From Nocardioides sp. (lineage in GTDB: Bacteria > Actinomycetota > Actinomycetes > Propionibacteriales > Nocardioidaceae), in NCBI RefSeq assembly GCF_030149505.1, contig NZ_JASBRN010000026.1, forward strand, positions 1 to 64,000: 64,000 nucleotides of DNA, given 5' to 3'. Shown here in pieces: positions 1 through 9,312 of the stretch (position 1 is the stretch's first letter; each line of letters begins with the position of its first letter). The notes beneath the pieces were generated by a model, which saw only the letters and a list, made by a program, of their open reading frames with translations, ran no database searches and had not been told where the DNA came from. A program made the translations under genes and the position numbers.

Positions 1-2554
1 CGTAGACGCGGACCAGATCGTTGACCCCGGGGGCCAGATCGTCGCCGTCGTCGCGGCTGAAGGTCAGCACGTCGATGACGACGCCGCCTTCACCGTGCGG
101 AACCTTGAGCGAGGTGTCGCGGACTTCGCGAGCCTTCTCCTTGAAGATCGCCCGGATGAGCTTCTCTTCAGCGGTGAGCTCGGTCTCGCCCTTCGGCGTG
201 ACCTTGCCGACGAGCACGTCGCCGGGGCCGACCTCGGCGCCGACGCGGATGATGCCGCGGTCGTCGAGGTCGGCGAGCATGTCCTCGCCGACGTTCGGGA
301 TGTCGCGGGTGATCTCCTCCGGACCCAGCTTGGTGTCGCGGGCGTCGACCTCGTGCTCCTCGATGTGGATCGAGGTGAGCACGTCCTCCTGCACGAGGCG
401 CTGCGACAGGATGATCGCGTCCTCGTAGTTGTGGCCCTGCCACGGCATGAAGGCGACCAGCAGGTTGGTGCCCAGCGCCATCTCGGCGTCGTCGGTGCAC
501 GGGCCGTCGGCGATCGGCGAGCCGACCTCGACCCGGTCGCCCTCGGCGACCAGCGGGCGCTGGTTGATGCAGGTGCCCTGGTTGGAGCGCTTGAACTTGG
601 CCAGGCGGTAGGAGGAGTAGGTGCCGTCGTCGTTCATCGTCTCGATGAGGTCGGCGGACACCTCCTTGACCACACCGGCGGCCTCGGCGACGACCACGTC
701 ACCCGCGTCGACCGCGGCGCGGTACTCGATGCCGGTGCCGACCAGCGGGCTGTCGCTGCGGATCAGCGGCACGGCCTGGCGCTGCATGTTGGCGCCCATG
801 AGCGCACGGTTGGCGTCGTCGTGCTCGAGGAAGGGGATCAGGGCCGTCGCGACCGACACCATCTGGCGCGGCGAGACGTCCATGTAGTCGACCTCGTCGG
901 CGAGGAGCTCGGAGACCTCCCCGTCGCGCTGGCGCACGAGCACGCGCTCGTCCACGAAGCGGCCGTCGGCGTCGAGCGCCGCGTTGGCCTGCGCGATGAC
1001 GACCCGGTCCTCGTCGTCGGCGGTGAGGTAGTCGATCTGGTCGGTGACCCGACCGTTCTCCACCTTGCGGTAGGGCGTCTCCACGAAGCCGAACGGGTTG
1101 ATCCGCCCGTAGGACGCGAGCGAGCCGATCAGGCCGATGTTCGGGCCCTCAGGGGTCTCGATCGGGCACATGCGGCCGTAGTGCGAGGGGTGGACGTCGC
1201 GGACCTCCATGCCGGCGCGGTCGCGGGAGAGACCACCCGGGCCGAGCGCGGAGAGACGGCGCTTGTGGGTCAGACCGGCGATCGGGTTGGTCTGGTCCAT
1301 GAACTGGCTCAGCTGCGAGGTGCCGAAGAACTCCTTCAGCGCCGCGACGACGGGCCGGATGTTGATCAGCGACTGCGGCGTGATCGCCTCGACGTCCTGG
1401 GTCGTCATCCGCTCGCGGACCACGCGCTCCATGCGCGCCAGGCCGGTGCGCAGCTGGTTCTGGATCAGCTCGCCCACGGTGCGCATGCGGCGGTTGCCGA
1501 AGTGGTCGATGTCGTCGGCGGAGATGTCGAGGGTGCCCTGGGGCGCCTCGATCTGCTCGCGGCCGTCGTGCAGCGCGACGATGTACTTGATCGCGGCGAC
1601 GACGTCGTCCACGGTCAGCGTCTGCTGGTCGAAGGCCTCGGTCAGGCCGAGCTTCTTGTTGATCTTGTAGCGACCGACCTTGGCCAGGTCGTAGCGCTTG
1701 GGGTTGAAGTAGTAGTTGTTCAGCAGCGTCTGCGCGGCCTCACGCGTCGGCGGCTCGCCCGGGCGCAGCTTGCGGTAGATGTCGAGCAGCGCGTCGTCCT
1801 GACCCTGGGTGTGGTCCTTCTCCAGGGTCAGCATCATCGACGCGTACTCGCCGAACTCCTCGCGGATCTGCTCGTTGGTCCAGCCGAGGGCCTTGAGCAG
1901 CACGGTGACGTTCTGCTTGCGCTTGCGGTCGAGGCGGACGCCGACCATGTCGCGCTTGTCGATCTCGAACTCCAGCCACGCGCCACGGCTCGGGATGAGC
2001 TTGGCGGTGTAGATGTCCTTGTCGGAGGTCTTGTCGGCGGTGCGCTCGAAGTAGACACCCGGGCTGCGGACCAGCTGGGAGACCACGACGCGCTCGGTGC
2101 CGTTGATGACGAAGGTGCCCTTGGGCGTCATGAGCGGGAAGTCGCCCATGAAGACCGTCTGGCCCTTGATCTCACCGGTGTCGTTGTTGGTGAACTCGGC
2201 GGAGACGTAGAGCGGCGCGGAGTAGGTGAAGTCCTTCTCCTTGCACTCGTCCACGGAGTACTTCGGGTCGTAGAAGACCGGGTTCTCGAACGAGAGCGAC
2301 ATGGTCTCGGAGAAGTCCTCGATCGGGGAGATCTCCTCGAAGATCTCCTGGAGACCGGACTTCTCGGAGACGTCCTCGCCCTCGGCCCGCCGACGCTCGA
2401 CCTCGGCGGTCCACTTGTCGTTGCCGACGAGCCAGTCGAAGCTGTCGGTCTGCAGGGAGAGGAGCTGGGGAACCTCGAGAGGTTCGGCGATCTTCGCGAA
2501 CGAGGTGCGGCGGGAGCCGGAGGGGTTGAGCGGGGTGGAGGCAGGCGCAGCCAA
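1..2554 (-). CDS. rpoB: RNA polymerase beta subunit, 3' end outside the window
   Basis: Beta subunit of RNA polymerase, forming much of the catalytic cleft and the rifampicin pocket. About 851 N-terminal codons are present; the gene runs off the left edge. The start is a TTG at 2552-2554, with GAAGGA six bases upstream, giving a typical actinobacterial N-terminus (a low-complexity start, then [20 protein letters not shown]). The rifampicin-resistance cluster is readable around 1225-1320: [20 protein letters not shown] then [10 protein letters not shown]. The Asp, His and Ser positions most often mutated in resistance (E. coli 516, 526, 531) are wild type, so the sequence shows no sign of resistance there. 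It is the last gene of the rplJL...rpoB region but has its own promoter, because an Mce operon lies between rplL and rpoB. rpoC is expected beyond position 1. Confidence 0.98.
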   Translation of the reverse strand, partial: MAAPASTPLNPSGSRRTSFAKIAEPLEVPQLLSLQTDSFDWLVGNDKWTAEVERRRAEGEDVSEKSGLQEIFEEISPIEDFSETMSLSFENPVFYDPKYSVDECKEKDFTYSAPLYVSAEFTNNDTGEIKGQTVFMGDFPLMTPKGTFVINGTERVVVSQLVRSPGVYFERTADKTSDKDIYTAKLIPSRGAWLEFEIDKRDMVGVRLDRKRKQNVTVLLKALGWTNEQIREEFGEYASMMLTLEKDHTQGQDDALLDIYRKLRPGEPPTREAAQTLLNNYYFNPKRYDLAKVGRYKINKKLGLTEAFDQQTLTVDDVVAAIKYIVALHDGREQIEAPQGTLDISADDIDHFGNRRMRTVGELIQNQLRTGLARMERVVRERMTTQDVEAITPQSLINIRPVVAALKEFFGTSQLSQFMDQTNPIAGLTHKRRLSALGPGGLSRDRAGMEVRDVHPSHYGRMCPIETPEGPNIGLIGSLASYGRINPFGFVETPYRKVENGRVTDQIDYLTADDEDRVVIAQANAALDADGRFVDERVLVRQRDGEVSELLADEVDYMDVSPRQMVSVATALIPFLEHDDANRALMGANMQRQAVPLIRSDSPLVGTGIEYRAAVDAGDVVVAEAAGVVKEVSADLIETMNDDGTYSSYRLAKFKRSNQGTCINQRPLVAEGDRVEVGSPIADGPCTDDAEMALGTNLLVAFMPWQGHNYEDAIILSQRLVQEDVLTSIHIEEHEVDARDTKLGPEEITRDIPNVGEDMLADLDDRGIIRVGAEVGPGDVLVGKVTPKGETELTAEEKLIRAIFKEKAREVRDTSLKVPHGEGGVVIDVLTFSRDDGDDLAPGVNDLVRVY

Positions 2555-2642
2555 GAGGGATCCTTCGACGGGTCAACTCATCGATGGCGCACGGCCCCCC
2601 ACTTCGACAGCCACCGGACAGGCTGAAGAGCATTTGAGGGCA

Positions 2643-2684
2643 GGCGCAAAGCGCCACATTACCTGAACGTCGGGCACGCCACAA
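2643..2684 (-). promoter_or_regulatory. rpoB promoter with palindrome at the transcription start
   Basis: Reading the minus strand, a -35 TTGTGG (2679-2684) and a -10 TAATGT (2656-2661) are separated by exactly 17 bases, a good housekeeping sigma promoter. Directly below the -10 lies a perfect palindrome GGCGC-TTT-GCGCC (2643-2655), where the transcript would begin. It leaves a leader of about 95 bases before the TTG start. The palindrome could be an operator or a 5' hairpin; nothing in the sequence decides which. Confidence 0.7.
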
Positions 2685-2819
2685 GAACGGCGTCCACTCA
2701 GATCGACGTCCCGACGAGTGTGCGGCTCCGGGGCGCCGAGGTCAAGCACCCCGGGGGCACCGATGTGGACGGCCGCACCCGCCCCCGCACGCCCGAGAGC
2801 GAGCCTGCCCGGGCCGCGC

Positions 2820-3728
2820 TCAGTCCGCGATGGGGGTCGTGGCCAGGTCGTCGATGAGCCATTGTCCTTCGCTGGGGACCATCGTCACAGTGACTTGATC
2901 CTTGAAGACATCGGGCTCCTCGACCTGAGCATTCGTGCGCGCCCTGTCGACGAAGAGGAGGATCTGGACGCGGTCATTCCCGGCACGCGATACAGCGCTG
3001 TCCACCACCTGTACCGGACCCACCACTGTCTCGGTCCTGGGAGCGTTCTCGGCGATCACCTCGAACAGCGGGTCGTACTTCTCCTCCTGGTAGGCCGACG
3101 TCATGTAGGAGCGCGCCGCCGCGGCGTCCTCCTCCAGGGTGCGGTAGTCGTAGGAGAGCACCGGGACGATGGCGCGCACGGCCGCGGCCCTCGCCTCCTC
3201 GGCCGACTGCTCGACCAGCGCCCCACCCTCGTCGCTGACCGGCTCGCCCGCCTGGACGGAGGCGAGGGTGGCGGTCACCACCCCCAGGGTGGCCAGGACC
3301 GCGGCGAGGACGAGCAGCCAGGCCGGCACCAGCGGGAGGCGGGACGGCGCGGTCGACCCAGGGGTCTCGTGACTCGCTGCGCTCGCACCTCGACCAGCAG
3401 CCGAGGTGGCGGTCTTCTCCCGGCGCTGGAGGCGGGGTCGCTTCCCGGCCGCAGGGGTCTCGTGGCTCGCTCCGCTCGCACCTCGACCAGCGGAAGGGGT
3501 GCTCGCACCTCGACCAGCGGAGGGGGCTCCCCCACCCGCCAGCTCGGCGTCGTACGCCGCTCGCGACTGCTCGTCGAGCAGCACCTCCGCGGCCTGGTTC
3601 AGCGAGCGGAACCGTCGCTCGGTCGGGTCGAGGTCGGCGATGCCGGCCCGCCACGCGGCGCGGATCTCCTCGGGCGAGGCGTCGGGCTCGACGTCGAGGA
3701 CGTCGTACCAGCTCGGTCCGGCGCTCAC
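2820..3728 (-). CDS. J-like domain fused to Mce-associated membrane protein
   Basis: Last gene of the Mce operon, 302 residues; its GTG start overlaps the upstream stop by four bases (GTGA). Residues about 6-62 resemble a DnaJ J-domain (WYDVLDVEPDASPEEIRAAW, then LNQAAEVLLDEQSRAAYDAE). The HPD tripeptide that stimulates Hsp70 ATPase is absent; the region reads ADLDPTERR. Residues 63-130 are a low-complexity Ala/Gly/Ser/Arg linker encoded by an intergenic-type repeat. A transmembrane segment follows at about 132-156, then a periplasmic-side domain of the Mce-associated type ending in SEGQWLIDDL, which matches the closing motif of the upstream gene. The family is thought to assist assembly or stability of Mce complexes. 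A chaperone role through DnaK is doubtful without HPD. Confidence 0.8.
   Translation of the reverse strand: MSAGPSWYDVLDVEPDASPEEIRAAWRAGIADLDPTERRFRSLNQAAEVLLDEQSRAAYDAELAGGGAPSAGRGASTPSAGRGASGASHETPAAGKRPRLQRREKTATSAAGRGASAASHETPGSTAPSRLPLVPAWLLVLAAVLATLGVVTATLASVQAGEPVSDEGGALVEQSAEEARAAAVRAIVPVLSYDYRTLEEDAAAARSYMTSAYQEEKYDPLFEVIAENAPRTETVVGPVQVVDSAVSRAGNDRVQILLFVDRARTNAQVEEPDVFKDQVTVTMVPSEGQWLIDDLATTPIAD
3361..3520. repeat. GGTCGAGGTGCGAG-type repeat inside a coding region
   Basis: Three copies of one sequence lie within the linker of the J-like gene. Two are long, 3361-3398 and 3454-3492, each reading ggggtctcgtg then ctcgct and ctcgcacctcgaccagc. One is a short copy at 3501-3520 (GCTCGCACCTCGACCAGC). 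On the coding strand they give variants of AGRGASAASHETP. A related copy is intergenic at 28055-28070, so this is a dispersed repeat that has become part of a reading frame. Confidence 0.75.
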
Positions 3729-4447
3729 TGCTGCTCCTCCGGGGCCTCGTCGGTCGGCGGGACCGCCGGGTCGTCACCGGGCGCACCGGAGGCGGCGGGA
3801 TCCTCGAGGGACACGCCGGCACCCGTGACCGGGGCGAAGTCGTCGACCAGCCACTCCCCCGCAACCTTGACCAGGGTGACCCGGACCCGGAACGAAGCGG
3901 GCTCGGACTCGACCCGCTCGTCGGCCTGACGGCCGTTGCCGGGGTAGGTGTTGGTGAAGGCGCCGGCCACCAGTGCGGTCGCGGAGTCGGCGTCCATCGT
4001 CGAGACGCCGGTGCCGTAAACCTCGGCCTCACGACCGAGCTGGGCCTGCACGACGGTCTGCTCGGCCGTGCCGACCTGCGTGTCGAAATCGGCTCGGAAA
4101 GCCGGGGTGATCAGCTCGGCGACGCTCTCGCGGTACTCCGGCATGGTGCCGTCCTCGGCGAGGTCGTCGGGGCCGTAGGAGTTGACCCGGAGCATGAACT
4201 GCGAGGCGACGTCCATGACCCGCTCGCGCTCCGCGGCGACCACGTTGTCACCGGTCAGGACCGTGCCGACGCGCTCGGCCAGGTTGCCGGTCGCGCCGGA
4301 GGTGCGGGTGGCGACGAGGTAGCCGGTCCAGGCGAGCGAGCCCACGAGCACCAGGACCAGCGCGACCGTCAGCCCGAGACGGAACCCCCGCGACGCCGAC
4401 GCGGCGCTGGGGGTCCCGTCCTCGGGAGAGCTTTGCTCCACGGTCAC
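3725..4447 (-). CDS. Mce-associated membrane protein
   Basis: A 240-residue protein with one N-terminal transmembrane segment (FRLGLTVALVLVLVGSLAWT) and a soluble extracytoplasmic domain ending with a GEWLVDDF motif, as in the Mas/Mam proteins that follow mycobacterial mce genes. The GTG at 4445-4447 was chosen because it overlaps the MceF stop as GTGA, the same coupling used throughout this operon; a longer frame upstream would overlap MceF by 37 bases. The tail is acidic and Pro-rich. The family is inferred to stabilise or regulate the Mce transporter in the envelope; no enzyme motif is visible. Confidence 0.85.
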   Translation of the reverse strand: MTVEQSSPEDGTPSAASASRGFRLGLTVALVLVLVGSLAWTGYLVATRTSGATGNLAERVGTVLTGDNVVAAERERVMDVASQFMLRVNSYGPDDLAEDGTMPEYRESVAELITPAFRADFDTQVGTAEQTVVQAQLGREAEVYGTGVSTMDADSATALVAGAFTNTYPGNGRQADERVESEPASFRVRVTLVKVAGEWLVDDFAPVTGAGVSLEDPAASGAPGDDPAVPPTDEAPEEQQ

Positions 4448-5736
4448 CGACCCGACGTGAGGGGCTGGAGGTACAGCCACTTCCAGGACTCCTTCCCCAG
4501 GGTGCGAGGAGCCACCGTACCGGGGGAGGACTGGGACCCAGGGACCCGGTCGCCCCAGGTGAGGCGGCCGCTGTCCGGGTCGTAGGACGCCACCACGGGG
4601 GCGTCGTAGTCGGCCGGCGCGCGGAACCGGTCGTAGACGGTGTGCGCACCACGGGCGTTGGTGACCGTCGGCGGCTCGTCGCAGCGGGCCTGCTCGTTCA
4701 TCGGCCGGTTCTCGCCGTTCTGCGGCGGGCGCCGGTCGGTGCCCTCGTAACCCTCCCTGCAGATCGGTTGCGTGGTGAGGATCAGGCCGAAGTGCGCGTC
4801 GTAGAGTCCGGTCTCGGGTGTCTTGGAGACGACGGTGAAGCCGCCCTCCACCACGTAGGGGTAGATCACCAGGATCTGCTCGAGGCCGGGCAGACGGCGG
4901 CTCACGATCTCGCCCGTCGTGACGAGGTTGTTGACCAGGTCGCCCAGCTCCACCTCGTTGTCCTCGATCAGCTGCCGCAGCGCCACCGCCGCGGTCGAGC
5001 CGTTGTCGAGCAGCCGGTTGACCGCCGGGTCGGCATCGGCCAGAGCGCCGGTGAACAGTGACAGGTCCCGTGCGAAGGAGCGGATCGAGCTCTCGGAGTC
5101 GATCTGGCCTGTCAGCACGGTGTTGGCATCGCGGATCAGCGCCGTGGTGGTGTCGAAGTTGTCGTTGGCGGCGTTGATGAAGCCGTCTCCGGCATCCAGG
5201 ATCTTCTGCAGGTCCTTGCCGGTGCCGGCGAAAGCCGAGCCCAGCTCGGAGACCGTGGTGCGCAGGGCGTCGAGCTCGACCGAGCCCACCGTGGTGGCCA
5301 GGTTGGTCAGCAGCCTCTCGACCTGGATCGGGGTGCGGGTGTCCTCGACGGCGATCTCCGAGCCGTCCTCGAGGTAGGGCGCCTCGTCGGAGGTCGGCTG
5401 GAGCTCGACGTACTGCTCGCCGACGGCCGACTTGTTGCCCACCAGCGCCAGGGTCTCGGCGGGGATGTCGTCGAACTCGTTGTCGATCGCGAGGTCGACG
5501 TCGACCCCCTCGTCGGTCAGCGTCATCCGCTCCACGGTGCCGATCTTGACGCCGCGGTAGGTGACCTCACCGCCGGCGAAGATCCCACCCGAGGAGGCGA
5601 AGTGCGCGGTCACGGTGTAGCTGCTGTCGTATAAGAGTCGGTCGAGCTTGGCGTAGCGCGCGCCCGTGAAGCTGACTCCGACCAGCGTGATCACCACGAA
5701 GACCAGCAGCTGCACCTTGGTGCGACGGGTGATCAC
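4444..5736 (-). CDS. mceF: MCE family protein F
   Basis: Sixth Mce subunit of the importer, 430 residues. An N-terminal membrane anchor (VQLLVFVVITLVGVSFTGARY) is followed by an MlaD/MCE domain at about 40-120 (YTVTAHFASSGGIFAGGEVT, then RGVKIGTV), and a long helical region with an FxGxLAxxD-like stretch typical of Mce needle proteins. Mce proteins assemble as a heterohexamer forming a hydrophobic tunnel for lipids across the envelope. The GTG start overlaps the MceE stop by four bases. The C-terminal 100 residues are polar and less conserved. Confidence 0.93.
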   Translation of the reverse strand: MITRRTKVQLLVFVVITLVGVSFTGARYAKLDRLLYDSSYTVTAHFASSGGIFAGGEVTYRGVKIGTVERMTLTDEGVDVDLAIDNEFDDIPAETLALVGNKSAVGEQYVELQPTSDEAPYLEDGSEIAVEDTRTPIQVERLLTNLATTVGSVELDALRTTVSELGSAFAGTGKDLQKILDAGDGFINAANDNFDTTTALIRDANTVLTGQIDSESSIRSFARDLSLFTGALADADPAVNRLLDNGSTAAVALRQLIEDNEVELGDLVNNLVTTGEIVSRRLPGLEQILVIYPYVVEGGFTVVSKTPETGLYDAHFGLILTTQPICREGYEGTDRRPPQNGENRPMNEQARCDEPPTVTNARGAHTVYDRFRAPADYDAPVVASYDPDSGRLTWGDRVPGSQSSPGTVAPRTLGKESWKWLYLQPLTSGR

Positions 5737-7190
5737 GACACCACCATCCCCGGGACCATCAGGCCGACCAGGTCGGCGTCGTAGAGCTCGGTCAGCTGGG
5801 CGACGGTCGGGCCCTGCGGGGCCTTTCCGGCCGAGCCCGGCGCCGGACGGGGCAGCGGCAGGCCCGCGCCACTGTCTCCGCCGGACGTCCCGCCGAAGAT
5901 GTCACCGAGCAGAGGGAGCTCGATACCACCGAGACCGGGCAGGTCGGGGAGACCCGGCACCAGGTTGAGCAAGGTGCACACCACGACGTCGGCGTTCTTG
6001 GGTCTGGCGCACTCCTCTCGGAGCTCGAGCAGGAGCGTGACGCTGTTGAGCACCTTCTGGCAAGCCTCGGACTCCAGGTTGACGCTGGCGAGGCACTCGG
6101 CCACCGCGCCGACCACGGCTGTCGGGTTGAGCTCGGTCGGCAGGATCGTGGGCAGGCTCGTGGGCACGCCGTCCAGTCCCAGGGAGAGATCCACCTCCAG
6201 CTGGACCGAGAGGTTGGTGTAGTCGCCCATGTGCAGGTTCCGGGCCACCTGCGGATCGCGGCCGACCACCTCGTCCACGAAGGGGAAGGTGAGCGCCACG
6301 TTGAAAGCCTTGACGAAGGAGTCGCCGGAGTTGGCCAGCTCGGTGAGCACCGGCTGCAGCTGCCGGATGGTCTCGATGGTGGTGTCCTTGGACTGCTGGA
6401 TCACCCGGACACCCACGTCACCGAGCTCGTTGAGGGCCTGGAGCATCCGCACCAGGTCCTCGCGCTGGCTGTCCAGCGATCGCAGCGCACTGGGCAGCTC
6501 GTCGAGCGCGTCGTCGATGGTGTCCTGTTGCTGACGCACCGAGATCGCCAGCTGGTTGAGTCGCTGGATCGCCTCCACGACGTCGTCCTTGTTCTCGTCG
6601 AGCGTGCCAACCAGGGTGTCGACCTGCTGGAGCACCGAGCGGGCGGAGTCCTCGCGACCCTCCAGGGCGTTGTTGAGCTCGGAGGAGATGGTCTTCAGCT
6701 GCGCCACGCCGCCGCCATTGAGGACCAGGGACAGCGCCCCCAACACCTCCTCGACCTCGGGATTGCGACCGGTGCTCTCGATCTCGATGACGTCGCCGTC
6801 GCCGAGGCGCTCCTCGCTGCCACCAGAGGGCGGCACGTCGAGCTCGACGAACTTCTCACCGAGCAGGGAGGTCTGGCGCAGGCGCGCGACCGCGTCATCG
6901 GGCAGGTCGACGTCGCTGCGCAGCTCCATGGTCACCGTGGCGGTGTAGCCCTCGAGGTCCACGTCGGTCACCTTGCCGACCGTGATGTCGTTGACCTTCA
7001 CCGTGGACTTGGGGACCAGGTCGAGCACGTCGGCGAACTGCGCGGTGATCGTGATCGGGTCCTCGCCGGTGTCGGGACCACCCGGCAGCGGAAGGGAGTA
7101 AATGTCGAACTCGCAGGCCGACAGGGTCACCGAGGCGATCATCATGCCCAGCACGAACCGGGTGCGGCGCAGCGTCGTAGAGCGCGTCAT
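5733..7190 (-). CDS. mceE: MCE family lipoprotein E (LprN type)
   Basis: Fifth Mce subunit, 485 residues from the ATG at 7188-7190, which overlaps the MceD stop (ATGA). It begins with a signal peptide and lipobox (VTLSAC), so the mature protein is predicted to be lipid-anchored; MceE proteins are the lipoprotein member of the hexamer in mycobacteria. The MCE domain (ITITAQFADVLDLVPKSTVK) is followed by a long coiled, helical region from about 150 to 330 and a Pro/Gly-rich tail. A reading frame extends 51 codons upstream into mceD, but its Arg/Pro-rich sequence is shadow translation. Confidence 0.93.
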   Translation of the reverse strand: MTRSTTLRRTRFVLGMMIASVTLSACEFDIYSLPLPGGPDTGEDPITITAQFADVLDLVPKSTVKVNDITVGKVTDVDLEGYTATVTMELRSDVDLPDDAVARLRQTSLLGEKFVELDVPPSGGSEERLGDGDVIEIESTGRNPEVEEVLGALSLVLNGGGVAQLKTISSELNNALEGREDSARSVLQQVDTLVGTLDENKDDVVEAIQRLNQLAISVRQQQDTIDDALDELPSALRSLDSQREDLVRMLQALNELGDVGVRVIQQSKDTTIETIRQLQPVLTELANSGDSFVKAFNVALTFPFVDEVVGRDPQVARNLHMGDYTNLSVQLEVDLSLGLDGVPTSLPTILPTELNPTAVVGAVAECLASVNLESEACQKVLNSVTLLLELREECARPKNADVVVCTLLNLVPGLPDLPGLGGIELPLLGDIFGGTSGGDSGAGLPLPRPAPGSAGKAPQGPTVAQLTELYDADLVGLMVPGMVVS

Positions 7191-8335
7191 CGGGTCACCT
7201 CCACGAGACCGCCCAGCGTCGGGTCCGAGACCGGCGGGGCGAGCAGCGGCGCCGCCCCTGCGAGGGCCCCGGCGCGCGGCGTCTGGGACTGCAGCAGGTC
7301 GCACAGCGCTCGGGTCGGATCGATCTGGTTGACGGCCGTACACAGGATCAGGGCTGGATCGCTGGAGAGCTGGCCCGCGATGTTGGCGATGTTGGCGTTC
7401 GCGTCGAGGGTGCCGGCCTGCGGGTTGTAGGTCAGCGCGAGGTTGTTCAGCGCCAGCGGGGCGACCGCGAGGACCTCCTCGAGGTTGGCGCGCTGCTTGA
7501 CCAGCACGCGGGCGACCCGGTTGAGCTTGGCGATGTCACGACCCAGGACGGCCTCGTTGGTGTCCACGAAGTCCTTCACTCGACCCAGAGCGGTGCCGAG
7601 GTTGTCGAGGGAGGCCACGAGCTCGTCCCGTTCACCGGCCAGCAGGTCGCTCACCGAGGCGAGCGAGGTGTTGAACTGCCGCACGGTCTCGTCGTTCTCC
7701 GCCAGCGTGCCGACGAAGGCCTGCACCTCGGTCAGGGAGGAGAAGAGCTCCTCCTTGTTCTCGTCCAGGGTCACGCTGAGGTCGCTGAAGTCGGAGATGG
7801 TCTGGTTGAACCGGGCACCCTGACCCCCGAAGTTCTCCGCGGTGACCTCGAGCAGGTCGGTGAGCGCCCCGTCCTGGTTGGCGCCGTTGGGGCCCAGGGC
7901 AACGGTGAGGTCGTCGAGGCTGTCGTAGATGTCGTCGAGCTCGAGCGGGGTGGCGGTGCGGTCTACTCCCAGGACCTCGCCGGTCTCCAGCACCTCTCCA
8001 CCGGCGTAGGCCGGGGTGAGCTGGATGAACCGGTCGCCCACGATCGAGGGAGCGATGATCACCGCGGACGCGTCGGCGGGCAGCTGCACGTCGGCGTCGT
8101 AGCTCATGGTGACCAGGACCTCGGTGCCCGAGGGCGTCACCGAGTCGACGGTGCCGACGGGGACACCCAGGACGCGCACGTCGGAACCTTCGTAGACCGA
8201 GACGGTCCGAGGGAAGGATGCGGTGAGGGTCTTGCGCTCCTCGCCGCCGAAGATCGTCAGGGCGGCCGTGACGACCAGTGCGAGCACCACGAGGGGCACC
8301 GCGATCGTGCGCACGACCGACAGCACGCTACTCAT
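7187..8335 (-). CDS. mceD: MCE family protein D
   Basis: Fourth Mce subunit, 382 residues, with an N-terminal membrane anchor (VVRTIAVPLVVLALVVTAAL) and the MCE domain at about 35-115 (LTASFPRTVSVYEGSDVRVL). The helical region that follows carries the LAENDETVRQF stretch seen in Mce subunits. The ATG start overlaps the MceC stop by four bases. It is co-transcribed with the other Mce genes and should form part of the same substrate tunnel. The substrate cannot be read from the sequence; actinobacterial Mce systems import sterols, fatty acids or other lipids. Confidence 0.93.
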   Translation of the reverse strand: MSSVLSVVRTIAVPLVVLALVVTAALTIFGGEERKTLTASFPRTVSVYEGSDVRVLGVPVGTVDSVTPSGTEVLVTMSYDADVQLPADASAVIIAPSIVGDRFIQLTPAYAGGEVLETGEVLGVDRTATPLELDDIYDSLDDLTVALGPNGANQDGALTDLLEVTAENFGGQGARFNQTISDFSDLSVTLDENKEELFSSLTEVQAFVGTLAENDETVRQFNTSLASVSDLLAGERDELVASLDNLGTALGRVKDFVDTNEAVLGRDIAKLNRVARVLVKQRANLEEVLAVAPLALNNLALTYNPQAGTLDANANIANIAGQLSSDPALILCTAVNQIDPTRALCDLLQSQTPRAGALAGAAPLLAPPVSDPTLGGLVEVTR

Positions 8336-9312
8336 CCGAGGCCACCACCATTCAGCAGGTCGGGGACCGGGGGCAGGTTCTGGATGTAGATGTCGAACCA
8401 GGGACCGGTGCCCAGGGTGTTGGCGAAGACGCGGTAGAAGGGCGCCATCAACCGCAGCGAGTCGTCGATGTTGTCCTCGTTCTTGTTGAGCACGTCGAGC
8501 GTCTCCTCGAGACTCTCCAGCGCAGGCTGGAGATCGGCCTCGGTGTCCTGCACCAGGGCAGTCAGCTCGCGGGACAGCTGGGAGGTGGAGACCAGGAGCC
8601 GGTTGACGGCGTCGCGCCGGGCCACGAGCGCCTGGAAGAGCACGTCCGCATCCCGCATGAGCTCGATGATGTCCTCGTCGCGATCGTCGAGGACCGTCGA
8701 GACCCGGTCGAGGTTCTGCAACAGGCTGTTGATCTGGTCGTTCTTCTCCGCCACGTTGGCCGACAGGGCCGAGACGCCCTCGAGGGCCCCCTGGAACTCC
8801 TCGGGAGTGTTGCGGGTCAGGTCGGCTAGCACGGTCAGCGACTGGGCCAGCTGGTCGGTGTCGATGTCGCCCGCGGTCTCGGCGAGGCCCTCGAAGGCCT
8901 CCACGACGTCGTAGGGGGAGCTGGTGCGCTCGCGCGGGATCGTCGCACCCTCCTCCATCTGGCCGGAGCCGGCGGGCTCGATGGCCAGGAACATGTCCCC
9001 GAGCAGCGTCTTGACCTTGAGGTCGGCGCGCGAGGTCGGGCCGAACTGGGACTCGGTCTTGATGCGGAAGCCGACGCGCACCTGGTTGCCGTCGAGCTCG
9101 ATGCTCTCCACGGCACCCACGCGGACTCCGGCGATGCGGACCTCGTCGCCGACCTTGACGCCGCCGGCCTCGGAGAAGTTGGCGTAGTAGGTGTCCCCGC
9201 CGCCGATCAGCGGCAGGTCCTGGGCCCGGAAGCCGCCCACGAGGAGCAGCGCCAGCACGGCGATGCTGATAGCGCCGATGACGACCGGGTTGCGCTCACG
9301 GAAGGGCTTCAT
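8332..9312 (-). CDS. mceC: MCE family protein C
   Basis: Third Mce subunit, 326 residues, close to the family length. N-terminal anchor (VVIGAISIAVLALLLVGGF), MCE domain with the YYANFSEAGGVKVGDEVRIA motif, then a helical needle region. Near the C-terminus is FANTLGTGPWFDIYIQNLPP, the conserved block seen in MceB and MceC proteins (compare YGSYFNFYLCNFEG in the next gene upstream). The ATG overlaps the MceB stop as ATGA. Confidence 0.93.
   Translation of the reverse strand: MKPFRERNPVVIGAISIAVLALLLVGGFRAQDLPLIGGGDTYYANFSEAGGVKVGDEVRIAGVRVGAVESIELDGNQVRVGFRIKTESQFGPTSRADLKVKTLLGDMFLAIEPAGSGQMEEGATIPRERTSSPYDVVEAFEGLAETAGDIDTDQLAQSLTVLADLTRNTPEEFQGALEGVSALSANVAEKNDQINSLLQNLDRVSTVLDDRDEDIIELMRDADVLFQALVARRDAVNRLLVSTSQLSRELTALVQDTEADLQPALESLEETLDVLNKNEDNIDDSLRLMAPFYRVFANTLGTGPWFDIYIQNLPPVPDLLNGGGLG

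Noticed and set aside
1225-1320. Rifampicin-resistance change in rpoB (Thr in place of the second Asn of the usual DQNNP)
   Set aside because: The main resistance positions are wild type and DQTNP is a natural variant as far as I know; it alone does not show resistance.
95-2626. Long plus-strand open frame opposite rpoB (843 codons)
   Set aside because: Its product is an Asp/Arg/Val/Leu-rich shadow of the rpoB codons; rpoB on the minus strand explains the region.
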